Shown in pieces: positions 14,030 through 22,465 of a stretch of 34,175 nucleotides of DNA (positions within the stretch are counted from its first letter, which is position 1; every line of letters starts with the position of its first letter). The notes below the pieces were generated by a model, which was not told where the DNA came from, ran no database searches, and saw only the letters and a list, made by a program, of their open reading frames with translations. Origin of the DNA: Planctomycetaceae bacterium (GTDB lineage Bacteria; Planctomycetota; Planctomycetia; Planctomycetales; Planctomycetaceae); the NCBI GenBank assembly GCA_029243145.1, contig JAQWSQ010000159.1:1-34175 (forward strand), written 5' to 3'. The translations under genes and the position numbers were made by a program.

Positions 14030-14356
14030 GTGGCCACTGCTGTTCAGGAATGTATTCGCATCCGTATGGAAGCTTACGATCATGTTGTGCTGGATCAATC
14101 CGCTTCAAAGATTGTGGATACGGCCAAACGCACTGGTTCCGTGGTTCACGGTCCCGTTCCTTTACCGACCCGCATTGAGCGTTATACCGTGCTGAGAAGT
14201 CCGCACGTGAATAAGAAGTCGCGAGAACAGTTCGAGATCCGCACTCATAAGCGGCTCGTCGATATTGTGCAGCCTACTGGTAAGACAATTGACGCGTTGA
14301 ATAAGTTGTCCCTTCCGGCTGGTGTTGATATCAAGATTAAGGCAACCGCAGGCTAG
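14030..14356 (+). CDS. rpsJ: 30S ribosomal protein S10
   Basis: A 108-residue S10, a few residues longer than usual. S10 sits in the 30S head and also partners NusB in antitermination. The start is GTG at 14030 with GGAAGGA about 9 bases upstream. The G-P-V-P-L-P-T and [11 protein letters not shown] stretches are typical. In most bacteria tuf precedes this gene; here the EF-G gene does. It is the first gene of the S10/spc series, and a 184-base gap without visible structure separates it from rplC. Confidence 0.97.
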   Translation: MATAVQECIRIRMEAYDHVVLDQSASKIVDTAKRTGSVVHGPVPLPTRIERYTVLRSPHVNKKSREQFEIRTHKRLVDIVQPTGKTIDALNKLSLPAGVDIKIKATAG

Positions 14357-14540
14357 TGAGCAGCGGTTGTGGTCTGGGTTTACGCTTCGGTGGTTTTGAC
14401 TCTCTTAGGAAGTCGGCTGCCGATCGGGGTTTCCTCGGAATAAGCGTTTCCAGAAAAACTGTTGGAGCGAGAGTGCCAGTCGTCAGTGTGCGATCGGGCT
14501 ATCGAAATATCGAGAGAACTCTGTTACTGGAGTTACAGGC

Positions 14541-15233
14541 ATGCCTGTAGGATTAGTTGGTACAAAAGTCGGTATGACTCGCGTTTTCGGCGAAGATGGG
14601 AATGCAATTCCCGTTACGGTCGTGAAGGTGAATTCGTGTCGTGTGTTGCAAGTCAAGACTGTCGAAAGTGACGGCTACGAGGCTGTGCAGCTTGGTTTTG
14701 GAGAAAAGCCGAGGCGATTGGCTGCTCGGAGTGAGCGTGGTCATGTTACTGCCCTGAGTAGTAAGCGTCAGAAGGCTCGTCAGCAAGCGGGTGTTGAATC
14801 AGTTGCGAAGGCTGATTGTGAGCCGCCTAAGTCGGTGAAGGAGTTTCGTACTGACGGTGAAGATCATGGCCTCGAAGTTGGCCAGGAGATTGGTGTCTCT
14901 GTTTTTGCTGATGCTGCTTTTGTTGATGTGATCGGGGTGAGTAAGGGTCGGGGAACGGCTGGTGTGATGAAGCGCCATAATTTCTCCGGTCAGCGTGCGA
15001 CTCACGGTGTTAATAAAGTTCACCGTCATGGTGGCTCGATCGGTATGTCGGCGGATCCGGCTCGTGTTTTCAAGGGGACTCGAATGTCGGGTCGCTATGG
15101 AAGTGCACAGGCTACGGTTCGGCACTTGAAGTTAGTGAAGGTCGATGAAGAGAATGGTCTGCTGCTAGTGAAGGGCGGAATTCCCGGCCCGAATGGTGCA
15201 GATGTGATCATTCGTCATACAAACAAGAAATAA
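14541..15233 (+). CDS. rplC: 50S ribosomal protein L3
   Basis: A 230-residue L3, one of the first assembly proteins of the 50S subunit, with a loop reaching the peptidyl transferase centre. The N-terminus P-V-G-L-V-G-T-K-V-G-M-T and the loop S-G-Q-R-A-T-H-G-V-N-K-V-H-R are characteristic. In E. coli the Gln of this loop is methylated by PrmB; the Gln is present here. It is about 20 residues longer than E. coli L3, mostly in a basic, Ala-rich stretch near residues 55-95. The ATG follows GGAG. Confidence 0.97.
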   Translation: MPVGLVGTKVGMTRVFGEDGNAIPVTVVKVNSCRVLQVKTVESDGYEAVQLGFGEKPRRLAARSERGHVTALSSKRQKARQQAGVESVAKADCEPPKSVKEFRTDGEDHGLEVGQEIGVSVFADAAFVDVIGVSKGRGTAGVMKRHNFSGQRATHGVNKVHRHGGSIGMSADPARVFKGTRMSGRYGSAQATVRHLKLVKVDEENGLLLVKGGIPGPNGADVIIRHTNKK

Positions 15234-15237
15234 TTCA

Positions 15238-15264
15238 AGCGGAAGGTCGGATTTGGCCTTCGCT
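15238..15264 (+). promoter_or_regulatory. Intercistronic hairpin rplC-rplD
   Basis: AGCG (15238-15241) pairs with CGCT (15261-15264). After a bulged G, AAGGTC (15243-15248) pairs with GGCCTT (15255-15260), giving about ten pairs around a GGATTT loop. No T-tract follows, so a processing or regulatory role is more likely than termination. Confidence 0.4.
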
Positions 15265-15290
15265 CATCAGGAAATTGGAGAAACTGGATC

Positions 15291-15935
15291 ATGGCCTCCA
15301 TTCCGGTTTATAATCAGCAAGGGAAAGAAGTTGGCAGCTACGAGCTGGATCCAGCGGATATTTCCCCTGAAGTAAAAAAGCAGTTGCTGCATGATGCCGT
15401 TGTGATGTATCAGCGGAATAAGCGGCAGGGGACTGTCGGGACGAAGTCTCGTGGGATGGTTTCCGGTACAAATAAGAAGATGTATCGCCAGAAAGGTACG
15501 GGGAACGCTCGTGCTGGTGGTAAGCGGACAAATATTCGTCGCGGCGGTGGCCATGCCTTTGCCAAGAAGAATATCGATTTCAGTTACTCGATGCCCCGAA
15601 AGGCTGTGCGTCTAGCAACACGAATGTCGTTCCGGAGTAAAGTTGAAGATGGGCAAATCAAAATTCTTGATGAGCTGTCTTTGGCTGAGATTAAGACAAA
15701 ACCGATTGTGGATTTGATTAAGGCTCTCGGGTTGAATGGGACTTCGGTCTTGTTGGCGGTTCCTGAGTATGATGCTGTCGTGTATCGTTCAGCTCGCAAC
15801 ATTGTGAATGTTCGAGTTATGCCGGTGGCTGAGCTGAATGCTTATGATTTGCTGCGTCAGCGAAATCTGCTGGTTGTGAAGTCGGCTCTTGAGTCGTTTG
15901 TTTCGCAGGGGCAGGCTGTTGGAGCTGGGGCTTAA
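15291..15935 (+). CDS. rplD: 50S ribosomal protein L4
   Basis: A 214-residue L4, whose long loop lines the peptide exit tunnel. The loop is visible at about residues 60-90 as R-Q-K-G-T-G-N-A-R-A-G and the following G-G-G-H-A-F. In E. coli L4 also represses the S10 operon through its leader; whether that holds here is not shown. The ATG is preceded by GGAG. The order rplC-rplD-rplW is standard. Confidence 0.97.
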   Translation: MASIPVYNQQGKEVGSYELDPADISPEVKKQLLHDAVVMYQRNKRQGTVGTKSRGMVSGTNKKMYRQKGTGNARAGGKRTNIRRGGGHAFAKKNIDFSYSMPRKAVRLATRMSFRSKVEDGQIKILDELSLAEIKTKPIVDLIKALGLNGTSVLLAVPEYDAVVYRSARNIVNVRVMPVAELNAYDLLRQRNLLVVKSALESFVSQGQAVGAGA

Positions 15936-16027
15936 TTGGTAATTGGTTTGAGTGATTTTGCGAGTCGTCGTGTGGCGGCCTGCTTTTAAGTGATTAGAGA
16001 TATACCTGGCATTTGAGGAGTCGGCTG

Positions 16028-16336
16028 ATGGCCGTCAATCGTCAACACGGAGTTCAACTTGAGGCTTACCAGGTCGTTTTGCGACCGCTGGTGACTGAAA
16101 AGGGAACTCATCTGTCAGAAAAATATAATTCATATACGTTCCGGGTTCACCCGCTCGCTTCCAAGGAAGATATTCGTAGAGCGGTGCAGGAGCTTTGGGA
16201 TGTGCGAGTCGTGAAGGTGCGAACGCAAACACGTAAAGGTAAGCCGCGTCGTCATAAGATGGCGTTCGGTTATACGAAGGATTGGAAGAAGGCGATTGTG
16301 ACTCTGCATGATGATGATCGAATTTCATTCTTCTAG
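16028..16336 (+). CDS. rplW: 50S ribosomal protein L23
   Basis: A 102-residue L23, found at the tunnel exit, where trigger factor and SRP dock. The start ATG at 16028 has a strong GAGGAG seven bases upstream. A possible TTG five codons earlier overlaps that site and is rejected. The R-P-L-V-T-E-K-G and Y-T-F-R-V-H-P motifs and the C-terminal K-K-A-I-V-T-L identify the family. Confidence 0.97.
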   Translation: MAVNRQHGVQLEAYQVVLRPLVTEKGTHLSEKYNSYTFRVHPLASKEDIRRAVQELWDVRVVKVRTQTRKGKPRRHKMAFGYTKDWKKAIVTLHDDDRISFF

Positions 16337-16411
16337 GTCTTTTGTGTGGCATTTCGAGATCGTGAATAGATTAGGTGCTTCTCAGCACGCCAATACATAA
16401 CAGGTAGAATT

Positions 16412-17269
16412 ATGGGTATTCGTTATTACAAGCCGACAAGTGCAGGACGACGAAATTCGTCGGTCAGCGACTTCGCTGAGATTACGGACCGTAAAAAGAA
16501 GCCTGAAAAAACGCTTCTGAAGCGTCTTCGGCGCAGCGGTGGTCGTAACTTTCAGGGTAAGATCACAGTTCGACACCGAGGTGGTGGTCACAAGCGAATG
16601 TATCGGATGATCGACTTTCGTCGAACAAAAGATGGTGTTCCTGCGACCGTGAAGTCGATTGAGTATGATCCAAATCGATCAGCCCGTATTGCATTGTTGC
16701 ATTATGCTGATGGTGTAAAACGATATATTTTGGCCCCGCAAGGGCTCAAGGCTGGGGATAAGGTCGAGAGTGGCGAAAAAGTGGAGGCCAATATTGGCAA
16801 CACAATGCCCTTGGCGTCGATTCCGCTCAGTACGACAATTCATAACATTGAGCTTTATCCCGGTCGTGGAGGCCAGCTCTGCCGAAGTGCAGGTTGTGGA
16901 GCTGTATTAAACGCACGTGAAAAAGGTTGGGCTCAGGTGACTTTGCCTTCCGGTGAAGTGCGACGTGTTCCGGCAACCTGCAGGGCGACTGTCGGGGCAA
17001 TTGGAAATTCAGAGCATAGCTCAATTCGGATTGGGAAAGCTGGTCGTAATCGTTGGTTGGGGCGTCGTCCTCATGTTCGCGGAACGGTTATGAATCCTGT
17101 TGCTCATCCGATGGGTGGTGGTGAAGGACGCACAGCCGGTGGTCGACATCCTTGTAGTCCGACCGGAAAATTGGCCAAAGGTGGACGTACACGTAAGTTG
17201 CGTAAAGCTTCTTCCAAGGCGATCATTCGTCGTCGTCGTTCACGTCGATATGGCTTATTGAAGACATGA
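16412..17269 (+). CDS. rplB: 50S ribosomal protein L2 (variant active-centre loop)
   Basis: A 285-residue L2, slightly longer than the usual 273-277. L2 is needed for subunit association and supports the peptidyl transferase centre. An OB-fold (about 60-130) and an SH3-like domain (about 130-200) are followed by the extended loop. Canonical L2 has N-P-V-D-H-P-H-G-G-G-E-G; here it reads [12 protein letters not shown] at about 228-239, so the His equivalent to E. coli H229 is kept but D228 and H231 become Ala and Met. The basic tail is Arg-rich. A GTAA-loop hairpin follows the stop at about 17271-17284. Confidence 0.97.
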   Translation: MGIRYYKPTSAGRRNSSVSDFAEITDRKKKPEKTLLKRLRRSGGRNFQGKITVRHRGGGHKRMYRMIDFRRTKDGVPATVKSIEYDPNRSARIALLHYADGVKRYILAPQGLKAGDKVESGEKVEANIGNTMPLASIPLSTTIHNIELYPGRGGQLCRSAGCGAVLNAREKGWAQVTLPSGEVRRVPATCRATVGAIGNSEHSSIRIGKAGRNRWLGRRPHVRGTVMNPVAHPMGGGEGRTAGGRHPCSPTGKLAKGGRTRKLRKASSKAIIRRRRSRRYGLLKT

Positions 17270-17362
17270 TCTCCCGTAAGGGGGTTAGCGGAGCGGTCGC
17301 CTTTTGTGAGGCGTTCAAAGAAAAAAACTTTTTTATCAGCACAGTCGAGACGAGGAAATATC

Positions 17363-17632
17363 ATGGGGCGTTCATTGAAAAAAGGGCCGTTTGTCGACCC
17401 TAAGCTCCTGAAGAAAGTCGAAAAAGCAAATTCAAGTGGTGATAAGAAGCCGATCAAGACATGGGCGCGATCATGTACGATCAGTCCCGAGTTTATTGGT
17501 CTGACCTTCATGGTGCACAATGGGCGTCAGCACATGAGTGTGTATATTACAGAAGAGATGGTGGGGCATAAGCTGGGTGAGTTCGCTCCAACGCGGACGT
17601 TCAAAGGGCATGGTGCCAAGGGCGGTCGTTAA
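17363..17632 (+). CDS. rpsS: 30S ribosomal protein S19
   Basis: An 89-residue S19, a head protein near the A and P sites. The ATG at 17363 lies 7 bases after GAGGAAA and gives [12 protein letters not shown], the standard N-terminus. An in-frame upstream start at 17306 is not supported. The C-terminus [11 protein letters not shown] is typical. Confidence 0.97.
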   Translation: MGRSLKKGPFVDPKLLKKVEKANSSGDKKPIKTWARSCTISPEFIGLTFMVHNGRQHMSVYITEEMVGHKLGEFAPTRTFKGHGAKGGR

Positions 17633-17700
17633 TCGAGACAAGTTATTCGGTCAGGCGGCACCTGTTGCTGATCGGTTAGAGTTGGCAGGAGTTAATCATC

Positions 17701-18042
17701 ATGGCAGTTGTAAAGGCAATCCACAAATTCGCACGAATCTCACCGACTAAGGTGCGACCGTTTGCGGATCTAATTCGTGGCAAGACAACGGAACAGGCGA
17801 TTGACGCCCTGAAGTACATGCCAAATCGTGGAGCTCGTATGATTGAGAAGGTTCTTGCGTCGGCAATTGCCAATGCAGAGGATCGAGGAGCTCGCAATGT
17901 CATGAATTTAAAAGTGGCGTTGGCTCGGGTAGATGGTGGTCCCTCTATTAAGAGGTTTCGTCCACGTGCCCGAGGGATGGCGGCTCCCATCATTAAGAGG
18001 ATGGCACACATTCATGTCGGTGTGGAAGCACCTGAGCTATAA
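17701..18042 (+). CDS. rplV: 50S ribosomal protein L22
   Basis: A 113-residue L22, whose beta-hairpin loop lines the exit tunnel next to L4. The typical R-I-S-P-T-K-V-R and K-R-F-R-P-R-A-R-G-M-A motifs are present, the latter forming the tunnel loop. AGGAG precedes the ATG by 10 bases. It lies between rpsS and rpsC as usual. Confidence 0.97.
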   Translation: MAVVKAIHKFARISPTKVRPFADLIRGKTTEQAIDALKYMPNRGARMIEKVLASAIANAEDRGARNVMNLKVALARVDGGPSIKRFRPRARGMAAPIIKRMAHIHVGVEAPEL

Positions 18043-18095
18043 AGTATAAATCACGCAATTATTTTGCATCGAAGTATCGATAAGGTCACAGAGAC

Positions 18096-18752
18096 ATGGG
18101 TCAGAAAATCAATCCCACGGGATTCCGAATTGGTGTGCATGAAGGCTGGCGTAGCCGGTGGTATGCTCCAAAAAAAGAGTTCGGCGATCTGTTGGGCGAA
18201 GACTTCAAGATTCGCAACTTTATCAAAACAAAATATAAATTCGCGGAAATTCCACGAGTGGAAATCGAGCGAACACGCGATCAAGTCGTTGTGCATCTGC
18301 AGACGGCTCGACCGGGTATTATCATTGGGCGTAAAGGTCAGGAAGTTGATCGGCTGAAAGCTGAGTTGGAAGACCTGACCGGTCGCCGGATGGAACTGAA
18401 GATTATTGAAATCAACAATCCAGGCCGCAATGCGGTTCTGGTCGCTGAGAAGATTGCACAGCAGCTTTCCAAGCGTGGTAGTTTCCGTCGTACCATCAAG
18501 CGAACGCTTGATGAAGTGATGGAGGCTGGTGCTTTTGGAGTGAAAGTGCAGTTGTCGGGTCGATTGGGTGGGGCAGAAATGTGTCGCACCGAAAAGGCTG
18601 CAAGGGGATCAATTCCTCTGTCGACTCTTCGGCGTCACATCGATTATGGCTTGGCGGAGTCAAAAACCGCACAAGGCATTATTGGTGTGAAGGTTTGGAT
18701 CGATTTAGGAAACTATGAAGACGAGGAGTCCGCCAATGGCTCTGATGCCTAG
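18096..18752 (+). CDS. rpsC: 30S ribosomal protein S3
   Basis: A 218-residue S3, which helps form the mRNA entry tunnel. The N-terminus M-G-Q-K-I-N-P and a KH domain with G-R-K-G at about residues 73-76 are clear. The C-terminal domain contains the G-R-L-G-G-A-E and the L-R-R-H-I-D-Y-G stretches. The last 17 bases overlap rplP, which suggests translational coupling. Confidence 0.97.
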   Translation: MGQKINPTGFRIGVHEGWRSRWYAPKKEFGDLLGEDFKIRNFIKTKYKFAEIPRVEIERTRDQVVVHLQTARPGIIIGRKGQEVDRLKAELEDLTGRRMELKIIEINNPGRNAVLVAEKIAQQLSKRGSFRRTIKRTLDEVMEAGAFGVKVQLSGRLGGAEMCRTEKAARGSIPLSTLRRHIDYGLAESKTAQGIIGVKVWIDLGNYEDEESANGSDA

Positions 18753-19158
18753 ACGGGTTAAACACCGCAAAAGTCAAAGACGCCGGATTAAAGGTAACGC
18801 CACTCGTGGTAATAAAGTTTCCTTCGGTGAATGGGGGTTGCAATCGTTAGAGCCAGGTCATGTGACCGCCCAAACGATTGAAGCTTGTCGTATCGCGGCA
18901 AATCAGTATGTGCGTGGCGAAGGCCGTGTCTACATTCGGATTTTCCCGAACAAATCAGTCACCTCTCGCCCACTCGAAACTCGAATGGGTAAAGGGAAGG
19001 GCGATCCAGCTCACTGGGTAGCCGTCGTTAAGCCGGGAACGGTTTTATTTGAATTAACCGGAGTGTCACACGAAGCAGCACAGCTCTGTTTCGCACGTGT
19101 CGCTCACAAGTTGCCTGTTCGCGTCCGTTTGATCGGTCGCCGTCCGACTGTTGGGTAA
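18736..19158 (+). CDS. rplP: 50S ribosomal protein L16
   Basis: A 140-residue L16, which binds near the A-site tRNA elbow. The ATG at 18736 has GAGGAG 7 bases upstream, inside the end of rpsC. It gives M-A-L-M-P-R-R-V-K-H-R-K; a further in-frame ATG three codons later would also give a plausible N-terminus. The R-M-G-K-G-K-G motif, which holds the conserved Arg81 region in E. coli, is present. It overlaps rpsC by 17 bases. Confidence 0.96.
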   Translation: MALMPRRVKHRKSQRRRIKGNATRGNKVSFGEWGLQSLEPGHVTAQTIEACRIAANQYVRGEGRVYIRIFPNKSVTSRPLETRMGKGKGDPAHWVAVVKPGTVLFELTGVSHEAAQLCFARVAHKLPVRVRLIGRRPTVG

Positions 19159-19201
19159 TAAGCATCCATTCAGAACAATTTAGAGGTTGCGAGAGTCAAC
19201 G

Positions 19202-19411
19202 ATGAAAGTGTCAGAAATACGGGAAATGAGCGACGATCAGTTGGTGGCCGAATTGGCCGAGACTCGTCGCCAATTATTTGATCTTCGTTTCCAGGCGGCT
19301 ACCGAGCGATTGGATGCCCCGAGTGAATTGCGGAAATTGAGAAAGAAAATCGCCCGTATTCTGACCGTCGAAAACGAACGTCAGGAAACTGACGCTCCAG
19401 CCGAAGCATAA
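19202..19411 (+). CDS. rpmC: 50S ribosomal protein L29
   Basis: A 69-residue L29, a two-helix protein at the tunnel exit next to L23. The ATG at 19202 gives M-K-V-S-E-I-R-E-M-S. The helix with Q-L-F-D-L-R-F-Q-A-A and the K-L-R-K-K-I-A-R-I motif identify it. A short acidic tail (A-P-A-E-A) follows. Its place between rplP and rpsQ is canonical. Confidence 0.96.
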   Translation: MKVSEIREMSDDQLVAELAETRRQLFDLRFQAATERLDAPSELRKLRKKIARILTVENERQETDAPAEA

Positions 19412-19467
19412 CGCGACGTATTTACTTCCCGGTGATCGCCATTAAGGCAACCTGAGAGGCAGAAGTT

Positions 19468-19743
19468 ATGAAGAGAACATTGATCGGTATTGTGGTCAGC
19501 GACAAATGTGACAAAACACGCCGTGTGGATATTGAGCGTAAATTTGCTCATCCGATGTACGGAAAAATTGTGACACGCAAAACCGTGTGCCATGTCCACG
19601 ATGAAGAGAATGCGTCCCATGTCGGTGATCGTATTCAAATCATCGAGTGTCGTCCTCGTTCTAAGCAGAAACGGTGGGAGTTGGTGGAAATTGTCGAAAC
19701 AGCTCTCGACATTGCCACGCATCATCACACCGAAGCCGAATAA
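19468..19743 (+). CDS. rpsQ: 30S ribosomal protein S17
   Basis: A 91-residue S17, an OB-fold protein that binds the 5' domain of 16S rRNA early in assembly. The G-I-V-V-S-D-K-C-D-K-T start and the K-I-V-T-R-K-T and G-D-R-I-Q-I-I-E-C-R-P-R-S stretches are typical. The C-terminal tail carries a short His-rich run (T-H-H-H-T-E). GAGAGGCAGAAG precedes the ATG. Confidence 0.97.
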   Translation: MKRTLIGIVVSDKCDKTRRVDIERKFAHPMYGKIVTRKTVCHVHDEENASHVGDRIQIIECRPRSKQKRWELVEIVETALDIATHHHTEAE

Positions 19744-19810
19744 GTTCATTCAGTTTTAAGAGATCACAGTTTTGGGCTTTTAGCTCGAAGTATTTAAGGA
19801 TGAATCAGTC

Positions 19811-20179
19811 ATGATTCAAATGCAGACAGTCCTGGATGTTGCAGACAATTCGGGCGCAAAAGTCGTGCGTTGCATCAAGGTTCTTGGTGGTACCGGTAAA
19901 CGGACCGCAGGGCTTGGTGAAATTGTCGTGTTGTCGGTGATCAAGGCGATACCTGGATCGGTGATCAAACAGGGAACAGTTGTGAAAGGTGTGATTGTTC
20001 GCTGTAGAAAAGCAACACGCCGAGAAGATGGAAGTTATGTTCGATTTGATCGCAACGCTGTGGTTCTCGTCGATGACGATGGGACTCCACGGGGGACGCG
20101 AATTTTCGGTGAGGTTGCTCGTGAACTGCGAGAACGCCGTTTTATGAAAATTGTCAGCCTCGCCAGTGAGGTGGTGTAA
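19811..20179 (+). CDS. rplN: 50S ribosomal protein L14
   Basis: A 122-residue L14, exactly the family length. It lies at the subunit interface and is the docking site of the silencing factor RsfS. The D-N-S-G-A-K and [15 protein letters not shown] motifs are clear. AAGGAT precedes the ATG. The stop lies two bases before the rplX start, and the ribosome binding site of rplX is inside this gene, so the two are probably coupled. Confidence 0.98.
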   Translation: MIQMQTVLDVADNSGAKVVRCIKVLGGTGKRTAGLGEIVVLSVIKAIPGSVIKQGTVVKGVIVRCRKATRREDGSYVRFDRNAVVLVDDDGTPRGTRIFGEVARELRERRFMKIVSLASEVV

Positions 20180-20181
20180 TT

Positions 20182-20535
20182 ATGAAAATTCAACGTGGTG
20201 ATATGGTGGTCGTGACCGCCGGGAATCATAAAACAACAGTACCGCACAAGGTCGTGTCAGTTTCTGCGGATGGCCGTAATGTTGTCGTGGAAGGCATCAA
20301 CAGTGCCATGCGACACGTCAAACGGGGTCATCCTAAAAGTCCACAAGGTGGGCGATTGGAAATTGATCTTCCCTTGGACATTTCCAATGTTCGTCTCTAT
20401 TGCCAGTCGTGCAATCAGGGGGCTCGTATTGGGATTAAATACAACGAAGATGGTAGTAAAGAACGATTTTGCAAGAAGTGCGACGCTCGGATTTCAGAGA
20501 TCGCCCCTGCGAAAAAAGCCTACGCTAAGTCGTAG
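20182..20535 (+). CDS. rplX: 50S ribosomal protein L24, zinc-ribbon form
   Basis: A 117-residue L24, an assembly initiator with an N-terminal KOW domain (about 1-35). The C-terminal part carries two CxxC pairs (C74, C77, C97, C100) that should bind zinc, a form common outside the proteobacteria but absent in E. coli. GAGGTG at the end of rplN serves as its ribosome binding site. It is followed by the hairpin before rplE. Confidence 0.97.
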   Translation: MKIQRGDMVVVTAGNHKTTVPHKVVSVSADGRNVVVEGINSAMRHVKRGHPKSPQGGRLEIDLPLDISNVRLYCQSCNQGARIGIKYNEDGSKERFCKKCDARISEIAPAKKAYAKS

Positions 20536-20568
20536 AACAATAAGTTCGGTAAATTCAGTCACATATTC

Positions 20569-20586
20569 AAGACCCCTTTGGGGCTT
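20569..20586 (+). promoter_or_regulatory. Hairpin just upstream of the rplE ribosome binding site
   Basis: AAG (20569-20571) and CCCC (20573-20576) pair with GGGG (20580-20583) and CTT (20584-20586), with a bulged A and a TTT loop. The rplE Shine-Dalgarno AAGGAAG starts directly after it at 20587. In E. coli protein S8 represses the spc operon by binding around the rplE start. The shared position is notable, but this hairpin does not obviously copy the S8 site. Confidence 0.35.
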
Positions 20587-20600
20587 AAGGAAGCTGAGCG

Positions 20601-21143
20601 ATGACGAGGTTGCTCAAAAAATACAACGAACAGGTGATCCCAAACCTGAAGAAGGAATTGGACCAGAAGAATGTCCATGCTCTTCCGAAGGTTCAAAAGG
20701 TCATAATCAATATGGGTGTTGGTCAAGCTGTTGCTGACCGGAAGGTACTTGACGAAGCTGTCGAGCATCTCTCCCTGTTGAGTGGACAAAAACCGCAGAT
20801 TACCCGTGCGAAAAAAGCCATTGCAGTCTACCGCCTCCGTGAAGGAATGCCGATCGGTTGTCGGGTGACGTTACGAGGTGCTCGCATGTATGAATTTTTG
20901 GATCGTCTCATCACGTTGGCTTTGCCACGTGTGCGTGACTTCCGAGGTCTTCCCCCGAAATCTTTTGATGGAAACGGGAACTATAGCCTCGGTTTGAACG
21001 AACAATTTGTGTTTCCAGAAATTCCCGCAGACAAAGCGACTTTGACCCAAGGTATGAATATCACCATTGTGACATCTGCCAAGACGAACGATGAAGGACG
21101 AGCGTTACTCCGAGAAATCGGTATCCCGTTCAAAGCCAAATAA
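20601..21143 (+). CDS. rplE: 50S ribosomal protein L5
   Basis: A 180-residue L5, a central protuberance protein that binds 5S rRNA and contacts the P-site tRNA. The N-terminus with Y-N-E-Q-V-I-P and the stretches K-V-I-I-N-M-G-V-G-Q, T-R-A-K-K-A-I-A and G-L-N-E-Q-F-V-F-P-E-I match the family. AAGGAAG precedes the ATG by 7 bases. Confidence 0.98.
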   Translation: MTRLLKKYNEQVIPNLKKELDQKNVHALPKVQKVIINMGVGQAVADRKVLDEAVEHLSLLSGQKPQITRAKKAIAVYRLREGMPIGCRVTLRGARMYEFLDRLITLALPRVRDFRGLPPKSFDGNGNYSLGLNEQFVFPEIPADKATLTQGMNITIVTSAKTNDEGRALLREIGIPFKAK

Positions 21144-21187
21144 ATTCCAAGTGACCTTAGTCTCCTTATTCCGGAAACAAGAGAGCA

Positions 21188-21373
21188 ATGGCCAGTAAAT
21201 CAAAAATTGCCAAAGCTAATAAAAAGCCAAAATTTAGTTCGCGAAGTGAACGACGCTGCCAGTTGTGTGGTCGCCCCCGTGCGGTCTATCGCAAATTCAA
21301 GCTGTGTCGTATCTGCTTCCGCAAAATGTGCCACGAAGGCGTGATCCCCGGTGCTCGCAAGGCGAGTTGGTAA
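21188..21373 (+). CDS. rpsN: 30S ribosomal protein S14, zinc-binding type
   Basis: A 61-residue S14 of the short zinc-binding (C+, type Z) class. C24, C27, C40 and C43 form the zinc site, followed by the conserved [11 protein letters not shown] and ending in K-A-S-W. E. coli has the longer zinc-free form. It sits in the usual place between rplE and rpsH. Confidence 0.97.
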   Translation: MASKSKIAKANKKPKFSSRSERRCQLCGRPRAVYRKFKLCRICFRKMCHEGVIPGARKASW

Positions 21374-21412
21374 TATGGACCGTAACAGGCACAACACAAG
21401 GATTTTCAAATC

Positions 21413-21808
21413 ATGATGAGTGACCCCGTCGCAGACATGCTGACTCGAATTCGCAATGCCGTTCAGGTAGAGCGAGCTTTCGTGGATGTTCCGCAGTCAA
21501 AACTGAAGATCGGCATCGCCGAAGCTCTTCAGCGTGAAGGTTACATCTGGGATTTTGAGGTTATTGAACAAGCCCCTCAAAACACCCTGCGTTTGAATTT
21601 AAAATATGGCCCTAATGGTGAGCGTGTCATCCAGAAGATACAGCGTGCATCCAAGCCTGGGCGACGAGTTTATACAGGTGTCGGTGATATGCCCGAAATC
21701 CTGAATGGGATGGGCATTAGCATTCTGACAACTCCTCGTGGTGTATTGAGTAACCGCGAAGCGAAAAAAGAGGGTGTTGGCGGCGAAGTTGTTTGTGTGG
21801 TCTGGTAA
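21413..21808 (+). CDS. rpsH: 30S ribosomal protein S8
   Basis: A 131-residue S8, a central 16S rRNA binder and, in E. coli, repressor of the spc operon. Two adjacent ATG codons (21413 and 21416) make the start uncertain by one residue. The M-S-D-P-V-A-D-M-L-T-R-I-R-N-A start is typical. The C-terminal motif G-V-L-S-N-R-E-A, followed by G-G-E-V-V-C-V-V-W, is complete. AAGGA lies 11 to 14 bases upstream. Confidence 0.97.
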   Translation: MMSDPVADMLTRIRNAVQVERAFVDVPQSKLKIGIAEALQREGYIWDFEVIEQAPQNTLRLNLKYGPNGERVIQKIQRASKPGRRVYTGVGDMPEILNGMGISILTTPRGVLSNREAKKEGVGGEVVCVVW

Positions 21809-21841
21809 TCGAAGTATCGAGAAGAAAACTGGTTCAGAGAT

Positions 21842-22390
21842 ATGTCCAAGATTGGTAAAAAGCCGGTATCCGTCCCTGATGGTGTGGAAATCACACTGTC
21901 GAATGGAACCATCAAAACCAAAGGCCCCGCAGGCGAGCTCTCCTTCGAATATCATGTGAATATGAAGGTCGAGTTTGATAGCGACGCCAAGGAAGTTACA
22001 GTAGCGCGTCCTAATGAGGAACGCCAAAACAAAGCTCTTCATGGTTTAACACGCAGTCTCATCAATAACATGGTGACTGGTGTCAAAGAACCATTTATGA
22101 AGAAGCTCGAAATCAACGGAGTCGGTTACAACGCTCAGTTGAATGGTAATAAGCTGCGTTTGCAGGTTGGCTTTGCCAACACGATTGAATTGACGGTTCC
22201 CCCTGGGATCACTTGCGAAGTTCCTCAACCGATTGTTGTGATCGTCAAAGGAGCTGATAAGCAAGTGGTGGGACAGTTCGCGGCGGAAATTCGCCGAGTT
22301 CGTCCTCCCGAGCCTTATAAGCTCAAGGGAATCAAGTATGAAGGTGAATATGTTCGCCGTAAGGCCGGTAAAGCCTTCGGTGCCAAATAA
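21842..22390 (+). CDS. rplF: 50S ribosomal protein L6
   Basis: A 182-residue L6 with two tandem L6 domains, located near the sarcin-ricin loop and factor-binding site. The start M-S-K-I-G-K-K-P-V and the C-terminal P-E-P-Y-K-L-K-G-I-K-Y signature are present. It follows rpsH after 33 bases. A small hairpin (CCGGTT 22410-22415 with AACCGG 22423-22428) lies in the gap to rplR. Confidence 0.98.
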   Translation: MSKIGKKPVSVPDGVEITLSNGTIKTKGPAGELSFEYHVNMKVEFDSDAKEVTVARPNEERQNKALHGLTRSLINNMVTGVKEPFMKKLEINGVGYNAQLNGNKLRLQVGFANTIELTVPPGITCEVPQPIVVIVKGADKQVVGQFAAEIRRVRPPEPYKLKGIKYEGEYVRRKAGKAFGAK

Positions 22391-22465
22391 AAAGCCACTG
22401 AGAGGTAGTCCGGTTCGTTGGCAACCGGAAACCCTTTCAATGTTTTTGACAGGTTTGTGTCTGCG

